Source of the DNA: Candidatus Treponema faecavium
GTDB lineage: Bacteria > Spirochaetota > Spirochaetia > Treponematales > Treponemataceae
Assembly (NCBI GenBank): GCA_019113455.1
Contig: DXHG01000124.1
Location: 1 to 13,889 of the forward strand
Length of the DNA stretch: 13,889 nucleotides
Direction of reading: 5' to 3'
A program made the position numbers and the translations under genes. The notes beneath the pieces are model-generated. The model saw nothing but the letters and a program-made list of their open reading frames with translations, did no database searches and was not told the origin of the DNA. Shown in pieces: positions 1 through 7,022 of this stretch. The number at the start of each line of letters is the position of its first letter. Within the stretch, counting starts at the first letter, position 1.

Positions 1-861
1 AAAGAACGGCCGGCGGTATTGTTTTCTAAAGGCGGTTTTGTAAGCGTTCCGCCTTGCTATGCCGCGCGTGTGCTGCATATTCCGGTATACACGCATGAGT
101 GCGATTTTTCTCCGGGTCTTGCGACCCGCTTAAACAGCGGCGCGGCGCGGCGCATATTAGTATCGTATGCGGAATCGCTGCGGTTCTTTTCTATTAAAAT
201 GCAGAAAAAAGTACTGGTAACCGGCAATCCCGTGCGGCCGGTGTTCTATACCGCTTCGCGTGAACGGGGACTTCAATTTCTGGGGTTTTCTGAGGCAGAC
301 GTCAGTTCTAAACCGCTGCTGCTTATTCTTGGCGGGAGCAGCGGTGCGCGTCAGATAAACACGCTGGTGCAGGATAATCTTGAATGGCTGTGCAGCAGGT
401 TTATCGTCGTGCATCAGACGGGACCTGCGCATGAAGCGCGCATACCTGATGGTGCGTCTGACGCAGTGCGCGCCTGTTATCATCCGTATCAGTTTATCTA
501 TGCCGAGATGCCTGATGTACTTGCCGCGTGTGACGTTGTTTTGTCGCGCGCGGGAGCGAATTCTTTGGCGGAATTTATCGTAACGCATACGCCGATGGTG
601 CTTATTCCGCTGTGCGGCAGCGGTACGCGCGGAGACCAGGTGGAAAACGCCGCCTTTCTTGCGCAAAAAAAAGCGGCGCTTGTGTTGAACGGCGCGGATG
701 CGGATGCGCTGCATCTGCGCGAGTATCTGGAACGCATGACTGACAGCGCGTTCCGCAGTGCGTGCCGTACTTGTACTGCCGCGCTGTGTACCACAGAACG
801 CCCCGCGCAGAAAATTGCGCAGCTGCTGTATGAGGAGAATATAAGATGTCTTTTGCCATGA
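1..861 (+). CDS. murG: MurG, UDP-GlcNAc:lipid I GlcNAc transferase (5' partial)
   Basis: MurG transfers N-acetylglucosamine from UDP-GlcNAc to lipid I, forming lipid II at the cytoplasmic face of the inner membrane, the last intracellular step of peptidoglycan synthesis. The reading frame is open from base 1, so the gene begins outside the window and the N-terminal glycine-rich motif (GTGGH) is not visible. What is visible is diagnostic of this GT28 family: FSKGGFVSVP near the cut, VTGNPVR, then the second glycine-rich loop LGGSSGARQIN, the HQTG strand, SRAGANSLAE, and the donor-binding stretch IPLCGSGTRGDQVENAAF, where the family normally has a DQ..NA signature. The C-terminus looks intact. 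Its stop codon lies 13 bp inside the next gene, implying translational coupling. The TTG at base 19 is internal, not a start. Identity is secure; only the 5' extent is unknown. Confidence 0.96.
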   Translation, partial: KERPAVLFSKGGFVSVPPCYAARVLHIPVYTHECDFSPGLATRLNSGAARRILVSYAESLRFFSIKMQKKVLVTGNPVRPVFYTASRERGLQFLGFSEADVSSKPLLLILGGSSGARQINTLVQDNLEWLCSRFIVVHQTGPAHEARIPDGASDAVRACYHPYQFIYAEMPDVLAACDVVLSRAGANSLAEFIVTHTPMVLIPLCGSGTRGDQVENAAFLAQKKAALVLNGADADALHLREYLERMTDSAFRSACRTCTAALCTTERPAQKIAQLLYEENIRCLLP

Positions 862-1337
862 TCGATATTGTGTTTGGGCTCATTGTGCTTTTTTTTGCAA
901 TAGAGGCTTCTCTGAAGGGCTTTGTCCGCGAGTTTTTTACCAAACTTGCGTTTTTGCTCGGGCTTGCCGCCGCCGTATTGTTCTATGATCAGGCGGCCCG
1001 TATTATTTTCCGCTATGTCCCGTATCAGTTTTTAGCCCAGATACTTGGATTCCTCGTTATTTTCATTATTGTGTATCTGGTTGTCCGCATTGTGCAGCAA
1101 TGTATCGGCGTGCTGTTCAGAAATGATATTATGGCAGGGCTTAATAAGGCGCTCGGCTTCTTTTTAGGGATTGCCGAAGGCGTTTTTATCGTTGCCGCCT
1201 GTCTTATTTTACTGCGCGCACAGCCGTGGTTTTCTGCAGACGGTCTTTTGCGCGGAAGTTTTTTTCTGCATATATTGGAACCGCTCCTTGCACAGCCTGA
1301 GTATTACGTTAATACGGTTATAGATTCCGTTTCCTGA
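846..1337 (+). CDS. cvpA: CvpA family membrane protein
   Basis: The product is a 163-residue hydrophobic protein with about four predicted membrane segments, starting near residues 5-20, 32-46, 61-82 and 103-122. Between the first two lies the amphipathic stretch ASLKGFVREF, typical of the CvpA/colicin V production family (usual length 160-180 aa). CvpA proteins sit in the inner membrane; their molecular role is not well defined, although they are linked to colicin V export and envelope stress tolerance. I chose the ATG at 846 because GAGGAG at 832-837 lies 8 nt upstream. A second ATG at 858 overlaps the murG stop as ATGA and is a possible alternative, four residues shorter. The 16 bp overlap with murG supports co-transcription. 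The family call is moderately strong; no function in this organism can be read from the sequence. Confidence 0.82.
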   Translation: MSFAMIDIVFGLIVLFFAIEASLKGFVREFFTKLAFLLGLAAAVLFYDQAARIIFRYVPYQFLAQILGFLVIFIIVYLVVRIVQQCIGVLFRNDIMAGLNKALGFFLGIAEGVFIVAACLILLRAQPWFSADGLLRGSFFLHILEPLLAQPEYYVNTVIDSVS

Positions 1338-1351
1338 TTTTTTGTATTTGC

Positions 1352-2629
1352 ATGTTTGAAAACCTGTTATATCAGAATGCTGCCGCGCAGCTTTCTAGGG
1401 ATATAGAACAGAATCGGCTGCCGAATGCGGTTTTACTGAGCGGCCCTGCAGCGTCAGGAAAATTAACCTGCGCGCTTGAATTGGCGCGTGTCTTATCTTG
1501 CCGCTCCGCTGAACGGGGGCTGTGGCAGTGCACCTGTTCGTCTTGTTTGCTGCATAAGTCGCTTGTGAGTCCCGATGCAGTGCTTACAGGCCCGCGTGAT
1601 TGTTTGCTTGAAATCGCCGCGGCGGCAGATACGCTGCGGCGGGGAATCAGCGAGCACGCGCCGTGGCTTATGGCTGCACGGTACTTGTTTATACGGAGTG
1701 TGCGTAAGCTGACTGTGCGGTTTTCACCGGTGCTGCTTGCGGAGGATGATAAGGCGTCAAAGATAGCGGTAATTGTGAGTGCGGTGCATGAAACGATTGA
1801 GGAACTTGATCCGCATTATGAACTCCCCGCAGCTGACCGAGCTGAAAAAATCATTGAAGAAGCGGTATCGCTGTGCAAAAAACTAGAAACCGGTTTTATG
1901 TATGATTCTCTGCCGGTTTCGCATGTGCGCTGCATATCACAGTGGGCACGCTATACTGCGGGGGCAGGGAAAAAACTCGTTATTATAGAAAACGCCGATC
2001 GTATGCAGGAAAGCGTGCGCAACGCGCTGCTTAAAATCCTTGAAGAACCGCCTGAAGATACTGTTTTTGTGCTGACTGCGTTGCGCCGAAATGCGGTAAT
2101 GCCGACTATTTTGTCGCGGGTGCGGCCATACTTGTTTGCCGACCGGACTGCGGCACAGCAGAAGGAAGTAATCAGCCGCGTTTTTCATGCGGAGTACACT
2201 GAAACTGGTGAAGCAGCTGCTGAGACGGAACAGAATCACGGTATTTCGTCGTTTTTGCAGCGTTTTCTGCCTGTTCCTGTGCAGGATGTATACAATGCCG
2301 GTGCTCAGTTTATGCGCCGGATATTGCGGAATGGGGAATCAGCGCCTGAAGCGGTATATGCCGCGTGCTCGTCATTTGAGCCGCGCCAGCTTTTGGTATT
2401 GTTTTGTCAAGGCATATCCGGCGAATTAAAACAGATGCAGCTGAACCCTTCTTTCAGCAGCGCCGAACGGTCATGTTTGTGCGAAGCGGCAGCCGGTATT
2501 CTGCGTGCTGTGCGCGGTTTTTATGCGAATATTACAGTATACAATCAGAATCCGATATCCGCGCTTGAGTTGCTGCGTTCGGATATTTGCCGGGAACTGC
2601 ATCGTTATCGGGGAGGGCTGCCGGTATGA
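1352..2629 (+). CDS. holB: DNA polymerase III subunit delta' (clamp loader)
   Basis: This AAA+ clamp-loader subunit would act with DnaX and delta to load the sliding clamp at the replication fork. The N-terminus (MFENLLYQ, then NRLPNAVLLSGP) is typical of the delta'/DnaX family and fixes the start, although no good Shine-Dalgarno precedes it. A P-loop-like GPAASGKLT spans residues 31-39, and cysteines 50, 60, 62 and 65 form a likely zinc site. Further on come VIIENADRMQ, NALLKILEEPPEDTVFVL and TILSRVRPYLF. The Walker B region has no DE pair, which fits the non-hydrolysing delta' rather than DnaX. The usual SRC motif reads SRV, keeping the arginine finger but losing the cysteine. At 425 aa it is about 90 residues longer than E. 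coli delta' because of an extra helical segment at roughly residues 80-190. It overlaps the kinase gene by 4 bp (ATGA). Confidence 0.85.
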   Translation: MFENLLYQNAAAQLSRDIEQNRLPNAVLLSGPAASGKLTCALELARVLSCRSAERGLWQCTCSSCLLHKSLVSPDAVLTGPRDCLLEIAAAADTLRRGISEHAPWLMAARYLFIRSVRKLTVRFSPVLLAEDDKASKIAVIVSAVHETIEELDPHYELPAADRAEKIIEEAVSLCKKLETGFMYDSLPVSHVRCISQWARYTAGAGKKLVIIENADRMQESVRNALLKILEEPPEDTVFVLTALRRNAVMPTILSRVRPYLFADRTAAQQKEVISRVFHAEYTETGEAAAETEQNHGISSFLQRFLPVPVQDVYNAGAQFMRRILRNGESAPEAVYAACSSFEPRQLLVLFCQGISGELKQMQLNPSFSSAERSCLCEAAAGILRAVRGFYANITVYNQNPISALELLRSDICRELHRYRGGLPV

Positions 2630-3822
2630 CAAGTTTTTCACGGCGCGCATTAGACAAGCTTTCCAAAATGTCAGGCGAACAGATACAGCGGCTGTTTAAC
2701 CGGCTGTGTGATGAGGAATCCGCTCTTGACGCGGTGCTTGAATCTCTTTCGACAGGAATTATGGTCTGTTCTATCGAGGGGCGCTTAATTATGCACAATA
2801 AGACGGCAGAGCGGTATATTCCGTTTGTTGTGCGCCCGCTTGAAAACAGGGATGCTGAGCTTTGCATCTGGGAAATGATAGATGACGCGGATATTGCCGC
2901 GTTTCTCAAAACGACATATGCGCATCAGAAAAGCAATGTATCGAGCGAGTTTTCTTTGTCAAGTCAGGGAGGCGCAATTCGTTTTTTGACCGTGAGCGTC
3001 ATGTCCCTGGTACAGCGGCGGCGGATTACCGGAACTATTATCACCGTTGATGATATAACGGAAAAACGCAGCCAGGATGTGCTGCTCAGGCGCATGGAAA
3101 ACCTCGCTGGTCTTACAAATCTTGCGGCAAATGTGGCTCATGAGATAAAAAACCCGCTTGGCAGCATCAGTATCCACATTCAGCTCATACAGAAAGCGCT
3201 TGCCAAAGCGCGCCAATCCGATGGTATGCTGACCGATACAAAAAACGCGGAAAAGCATCTTGCCGTAATCAATGAAGAGATAGACCGACTCAATAAAATA
3301 ATTACAGATTTTCTGTTTGCGGTGCGTCCGGTAAGCGCTGATTTTGAATTGCTTGATCCTAATCCGCTTATTCAAAGCTGTGTTGATTTTTGCCGGCCGG
3401 AACTGCAGGCCAAACACATCGAAGTGCAGCTGTGTCTTGCGGAGTCTGCGCCGCGTCTGCTTATTGACAGTAAATTGTTCCGCCAGGTACTGGTAAATCT
3501 TATTCAAAACGCGCAGGCCGCGATGCCTGACGGCGGTTCGCTGTACATTGGATCGGCGGTACAGGACGAGCGGTTTGTGCTGACGTGTGCGGATACCGGT
3601 GTCGGTATGAACGAAAAGACTGCGGAACGGATATTTGAGCCGTACTTTACGACAAAGGCTGCCGGTACCGGCTTGGGATTGACAATGGCGTATAAAATTA
3701 TTAAAGAGTTTTCAGGCGACATCAGTGTACGGTCTGCCGCCGGAAAGGGCAGTGTATTTACCGTATCCCTTCCGGTGCCGCAGCGTGCACAAAGATTGCT
3801 TGAATACACAGATGAGGAATAA
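2626..3822 (+). CDS. PAS-domain sensor histidine kinase (NtrB/AtoS-like)
   Basis: A 398-residue histidine kinase with no membrane segment, so probably cytoplasmic. A PAS-like sensor domain spans about residues 35-145 (LSTGIMVCSIEGRLIMHN to TVDDITE). It is followed by the dimerisation/phosphoacceptor helix NVAHEIKNPLGSI with His172, then the HATPase domain with N box NLIQNAQAAMPDGG, G1 box ADTGVGM, F box FEPYFTTKAAG and G2 box GTGLGL. This order is that of NtrB/AtoS kinases, which phosphorylate sigma-54 activators, and such an activator is the next gene. The ATG at 2626 was chosen because GGGAGG at 2611-2616 lies 9 nt upstream and the ATGA overlap with holB is typical here; a longer frame from 2587 has no ribosome-binding site. 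The signal sensed is unknown. Spirochete homologs are often labelled AtoS by similarity, but acetoacetate sensing cannot be inferred. Confidence 0.93.
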   Translation: MTSFSRRALDKLSKMSGEQIQRLFNRLCDEESALDAVLESLSTGIMVCSIEGRLIMHNKTAERYIPFVVRPLENRDAELCIWEMIDDADIAAFLKTTYAHQKSNVSSEFSLSSQGGAIRFLTVSVMSLVQRRRITGTIITVDDITEKRSQDVLLRRMENLAGLTNLAANVAHEIKNPLGSISIHIQLIQKALAKARQSDGMLTDTKNAEKHLAVINEEIDRLNKIITDFLFAVRPVSADFELLDPNPLIQSCVDFCRPELQAKHIEVQLCLAESAPRLLIDSKLFRQVLVNLIQNAQAAMPDGGSLYIGSAVQDERFVLTCADTGVGMNEKTAERIFEPYFTTKAAGTGLGLTMAYKIIKEFSGDISVRSAAGKGSVFTVSLPVPQRAQRLLEYTDEE

Positions 3823-5216
3823 TGCAGTTTACGATACTTATTATCGACGATGAGAAGAATATTCGGGAAGGTCTTGCGGAAGCGCTTGAGCTTGATGGCT
3901 ATAACACAAAAACAGCAGCGAACGGCAAAGAAGGTCTTGAGCTTGTATCTCACGGCGATATAGATCTTGTCATCACCGATCTGCGCATGGACGGCCTTTC
4001 CGGAGAAGACGTCTTAAAACGGGTTGTAACGGAAACTCCCGGTATTCCGGTTATCGTGCTGACCGGTCACGGAAGTATAGACAGCGCTGTTGATGCAATG
4101 CGGAACGGCGCGTATGATTTTTTGACTAAACCGCTCAATCTTGACCGGCTGTCTTTGATTGTTAAGCGGGCGCTACAGGGAAGGGAACTTGCAATCAGGC
4201 ACCGGCAGCTTGAAGACGAGCTTGCAGGCAAGCGCACATTTGAATCCATCATCGGAAAAAGCCAGGAGATGCAGAAGATATTCGAGATGGTGCGCCGTGC
4301 GGCAGATACAAAAGCGTCGGTGCTGATTACCGGTGAGAGCGGTGTCGGCAAGGAATTGATTGCAAATGCGCTGCATAATTTGTCTTCGCGCAGGAATAAG
4401 CCGTTTATTAAAGTACATTGTGCTGCGCTGTCTGAAACGCTGCTTGAAAGCGAGCTGTTCGGCCATGAAAAAGGCGCGTTTACGGGAGCTTCGGCGAGAA
4501 AACGCGGCCGCTTTGAGCTTGCGCACGGCGGTACTATCTTTCTTGATGAAATAGGCGAGATAAATCAGAATGTGCAGATTAAAATACTGCGCGTATTGCA
4601 GGATAAAAAGTTTGAGCGTGTCGGCGGTGAAGAAACGCTTGAAGTTGATGTGCGCGTGATTGCTGCGACTAACCGCGATTTGCTGCAGGAAATTAAAGAA
4701 AAGCGTTTTAGAGAAGATTTATACTACCGGCTCAATGTGGTGCATATTCATGTGCCGCCGCTGCGAGAACGTAAAGAAGACCTGCCGCTTTTGACAGCGT
4801 CATTCCTGTCTGAGTTTGCAAAAGAAAACGGCAAGCATATTACCGGCATTGATAACCAAGCCCGTGCGGCATTATACAAGTACGACTGGCCGGGAAATAT
4901 CAGGCAGCTGCGCAACTGCATCGAAAGCGCTGTCGTTATGTGTGCGTCTTCCGTTATTACGTGCAGTGATCTGCCTCCGGGCATTGTGACTGAAGGTGAG
5001 TCAAACGCGGTATCTGTACCGCTCGGCATTACGCTTGCAGACGCAGAAAAGATTCTGATACAGGCAAACCTGGCAGCAAACCGCGGGAATAAATCAAAAA
5101 CAGCCGATATCCTCGGAATCGGCAGAAAAACACTGCACCGAAAGATTGCTGAATACGGTCTTTCAGAGAAAGACGCGATGCAGCAGCCTCCGGAAGAACA
5201 GACCGCTGCGGAATAA
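3822..5216 (+). CDS. Sigma-54-dependent response regulator (NtrC/AtoC-like)
   Basis: A 464-residue, three-domain transcription activator. The receiver domain carries the acidic pair Asp9-Asp10, the phosphoacceptor Asp53 (VITDLRMDG), Thr81 and Lys103. The central AAA+ domain has Walker A GESGVGKE at 171-178, the sigma-54 contact loop GAFTGA at 218-223 and Walker B TIFLDE at 238-243. The C-terminus is a Fis-type helix-turn-helix (about residues 420-455, NRGNKSKTADILGIGRKTLH), expected to bind enhancer sites. Together these show an intact ATP-driven activator of sigma-54 RNA polymerase, presumably phosphorylated by the kinase encoded just upstream, whose stop overlaps this start by one base (TAATG) with AGGA 3 nt before it. 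No convincing sigma-54 promoter was seen in the window, so its targets are probably elsewhere. The name AtoC would be by homology only. Confidence 0.95.
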   Translation: MQFTILIIDDEKNIREGLAEALELDGYNTKTAANGKEGLELVSHGDIDLVITDLRMDGLSGEDVLKRVVTETPGIPVIVLTGHGSIDSAVDAMRNGAYDFLTKPLNLDRLSLIVKRALQGRELAIRHRQLEDELAGKRTFESIIGKSQEMQKIFEMVRRAADTKASVLITGESGVGKELIANALHNLSSRRNKPFIKVHCAALSETLLESELFGHEKGAFTGASARKRGRFELAHGGTIFLDEIGEINQNVQIKILRVLQDKKFERVGGEETLEVDVRVIAATNRDLLQEIKEKRFREDLYYRLNVVHIHVPPLRERKEDLPLLTASFLSEFAKENGKHITGIDNQARAALYKYDWPGNIRQLRNCIESAVVMCASSVITCSDLPPGIVTEGESNAVSVPLGITLADAEKILIQANLAANRGNKSKTADILGIGRKTLHRKIAEYGLSEKDAMQQPPEEQTAAE

Positions 5217-5218
5217 TT

Positions 5219-5617
5219 ATGCCAGGCGTCAATATGTATGATCGCATGGGCGATCTGTTAAGTGATTTTTTAGAAACGGGTACGCTCCCTTCTGAGCGGG
5301 ATTCTGTGGACACCACTGCAGACGCACCTGTCGGTGTGTCTTGCGCTGCCGCTGAGGATACAGCGCAGAGTGAACGTGTGTGTTCTATGCCGACCTTTTT
5401 GATACAGGATTTTGCCCGTCTGGGATTTAGTCCGGATGCCGGAGTTCCGCCATACAGCGAGTGCCGCAGCGCCTATAAAAAAAAGCTATTGCACTCTCAT
5501 CCCGATTTGCGGAATATGAATCCGGTGCTGCAAAAAGCCGCGGCAGCAGTAACGCAAGAACTGCTCGCCTCCTGGAAGCGTATTTCTGCGTGGTACGCAA
5601 AGCAAAAAACACTCTAA
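5219..5617 (+). CDS. Small J-domain-like protein
   Basis: The 132-residue product has a low-complexity, Ala/Ser/Thr-rich N-terminal half with no recognisable domain and a C-terminal part resembling a J domain. That part begins with FARLGF, has a basic helix II (SECRSAYKKKLLHS), the invariant HPD tripeptide at residues 94-96, and a helix III ending LLASWKRISAWY. J domains stimulate the ATPase of Hsp70 (DnaK), with HPD as the contact loop. The usual DnaJ zinc and substrate-binding regions are absent, so this is a class III (J-domain only) protein at most; the client is unknown. It starts 2 nt after the regulator gene and probably belongs to the same transcript. An ATG at 5234 is an alternative start. 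Its stop codon overlaps that of the convergent tsaB by 3 bp. The HPD is clear, but the domain is divergent and the function is inferred. Confidence 0.75.
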   Translation: MPGVNMYDRMGDLLSDFLETGTLPSERDSVDTTADAPVGVSCAAAEDTAQSERVCSMPTFLIQDFARLGFSPDAGVPPYSECRSAYKKKLLHSHPDLRNMNPVLQKAAAAVTQELLASWKRISAWYAKQKTL

Positions 5618-6300
5618 CGCGCGTTTCCGGCTGCTGTCTGCGATTCTTCTGCTTCGCTTTTACGCAGATACAGCGGCCCTTCTTCAGGTGCGAGCGGGGC
5701 TTTTCCTGAACGGCGCATCGCGTCGCCAATCGTGAGCAGCGACGCTGCTGCCGTACAGCGCTGGTTAAATACGGCCGGCTGAATAAGCGGCTTGCATGAC
5801 GCGAGCGCTTCCGCAGCAAGAGCTGCGTCAGGCCCCGTAATAAGCAGCGGTTCTTCTTCGTCAAGCCAGTTTGCGATATGTTCAATACGTGCGTCTTCCG
5901 TGCCTGCCGCCTGTATGCCGTGCCGGTATACAGCCGCGTAAAATCTCTGCTTTTTTGCGTCAAGAACGGCAAGCACGGCGCCGGGCCATGTTTGATACGG
6001 ATATACATATGCGTCAAGCGTGGGAACGCCATAAATAGGGCAGCCTGCAGAAAGCTGAAGCGCTTTAAGCGCTGAGAATGCCAGCCTGAGCCCGGTAAAA
6101 GAACCGGGACCTTTAGCAAGCGCGCTGAATTCAAGCTCATGGGGAGTAAGGTGCACTTGATGCAATACATAGTCCAGCGCAGGCAGCAGCTGTTCCGATT
6201 GATGCATACCAATATCAAGCGTTATTTCTGCATAGTATATATCGTTTTGCGCCGCAACGGTTATAGCCGGTGCGGCGCTGTCAATTGCAGCTGCTTTCAT
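5614..6300 (-). CDS. tsaB: TsaB, tRNA t6A threonylcarbamoyltransferase complex dimerisation subunit
   Basis: TsaB (YeaZ) is the inactive ASKHA-fold partner of TsaD; with TsaE they transfer the threonylcarbamoyl group onto A37 of ANN-decoding tRNAs. The 228-residue product starts MKAAAIDSAAPA, keeps HxSExLLP at residues 33-40 and has the family signature KGPGSFTGLR at 63-72, followed by ALKALQLSAGCPIYGVPTL. Length and motif order are normal. The ATG at 6300 was chosen because it matches the family N-terminus and overlaps the tsaE stop as ATGA; the in-frame extension upstream to 6324 is not needed. GGAG lies about 10 nt upstream, partly inside the small palindrome GAGCGCTC. It is the last gene of the leftward operon and ends against the convergent J-protein gene with no terminator between. 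The catalytic partner tsaD is not in the window. Confidence 0.92.
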   Translation of the reverse strand: MKAAAIDSAAPAITVAAQNDIYYAEITLDIGMHQSEQLLPALDYVLHQVHLTPHELEFSALAKGPGSFTGLRLAFSALKALQLSAGCPIYGVPTLDAYVYPYQTWPGAVLAVLDAKKQRFYAAVYRHGIQAAGTEDARIEHIANWLDEEEPLLITGPDAALAAEALASCKPLIQPAVFNQRCTAAASLLTIGDAMRRSGKAPLAPEEGPLYLRKSEAEESQTAAGNAR

Positions 6301-6734
6301 AACGTGAGCGCTCCGTACTTCCAATTTTGAACAGTGATCTTTCTTGAATTATCCTGCTGAGATTCTAATGTTATGATGACCGTATCCTGCGGCAGCACCG
6401 TCTGTACTTTTTCGCTCCATTCAATAATGCATACTCCGTCTCCATACAGCATGTCTTCAACTCCCAGATTTAGAAAATCATCTGTGCTGTCAAGTCGGTA
6501 TACATCCATATGATAAAGATGCAGTCTGCCGTCGTATTCGGAAATGAGCGTAAACGTGGGGCTTGTTACCGCTTCTTCTACACCGAGTGCCTGCGCAATG
6601 CCTTTTGTTATCGTTGTTTTTCCGGCGGCAAGCGTACCCTGCAGGGCAATCACGTCGCCCCGCTGCAGATATGTGCCGATACGTCTTCCAAGTTCAATCG
6701 TTTCTTCAGCGGAATGAGTGATAACTGTTATCAT
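6297..6734 (-). CDS. tsaE: TsaE, t6A biosynthesis ATPase
   Basis: TsaE (YjeE) is the P-loop ATPase needed for turnover of the bacterial TsaBDE complex that makes t6A in tRNA. The 145-residue product has the family layout: SAEETIELGRRIG at the N-terminus, Walker A GTLAAGKTT at residues 33-41, the SPTFTLISEY switch region, HMDVYRLDS, and IIEWSEKV near the C-terminus. Its length is typical for the family. The gene begins inside the preceding 90-codon gene (ATGA overlap at 6731-6734) and ends inside tsaB in the same way. The order tsaE-tsaB is common in bacteria, but its placement here behind flagellar genes is less usual. Identification is secure from motifs alone. Confidence 0.95.
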   Translation of the reverse strand: MITVITHSAEETIELGRRIGTYLQRGDVIALQGTLAAGKTTITKGIAQALGVEEAVTSPTFTLISEYDGRLHLYHMDVYRLDSTDDFLNLGVEDMLYGDGVCIIEWSEKVQTVLPQDTVIITLESQQDNSRKITVQNWKYGALTL

Positions 6735-7003
6735 AACGGGAGCGTTCCCTCAAAGTCTTTTTGCTTTATAAGTTCCTTCATCGCCTTTAAAACAGGCAGC
6801 AGCGGGTAATCAAGCTTATTTTTAAATTCAATTTCAATGTTTTTTGTGCCGAGCGGAGTCATCTCTATTGTAAACGTAACCGGCTCTTCGCTGGTGGTAA
6901 GCGGAAACTGGATCACTGCGGTTCCGGTAAAAGTGCGCCGGTAAAAAATCTCCCCGTCTTCTCTGCTGATGTTTTTAATGTCAAGTATTTTCATGGTGCT
7001 CAT
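6731..7003 (-). CDS. Conserved-looking hypothetical protein, 90 aa
   Basis: I do not recognise this family. The protein is small and soluble, with no signal peptide, membrane segment or cysteines. It appears to form alternating beta strands (VIQFPL, VTFTIEM, IEIEF) followed by one C-terminal helix (LPVLKAMKELIKQKDFEG). It overlaps tsaE by 4 bp (ATGA) and begins 19 nt after the PilZ gene, so it sits in the middle of the operon and is very probably translated. AAGGA at 7007-7011 is only 3 nt from the ATG at 7003 but 12 nt from a second in-frame ATG at 6994, so the start is uncertain by three codons. A link to TsaE/TsaB or to PilZ signalling can only be guessed from position. Confidence 0.78.
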   Translation of the reverse strand: MSTMKILDIKNISREDGEIFYRRTFTGTAVIQFPLTTSEEPVTFTIEMTPLGTKNIEIEFKNKLDYPLLPVLKAMKELIKQKDFEGTLPL

Positions 7004-7022
7004 TTATCCTTTGTGTATCAGG

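Noticed and set aside
1920..1965. Sigma-54-like sequence (GGGCACG then ACTGC) inside holB
   Set aside because: It lacks the invariant GG-N10-GC register with a good TTGC half and lies within a coding region with no gene starting downstream.
2587..2625. Longer N-terminus for the histidine kinase
   Set aside because: There is no ribosome-binding site for the upstream start, whereas the ATG at 2626 has GGGAGG at a good distance and the ATGA overlap usual in this operon.
5427..6218. 263-codon reading frame on the - strand in another frame of tsaB
   Set aside because: It overlaps tsaB, whose family motifs are unambiguous, and its product is Arg/Cys-rich with no domain, typical of a shadow frame.
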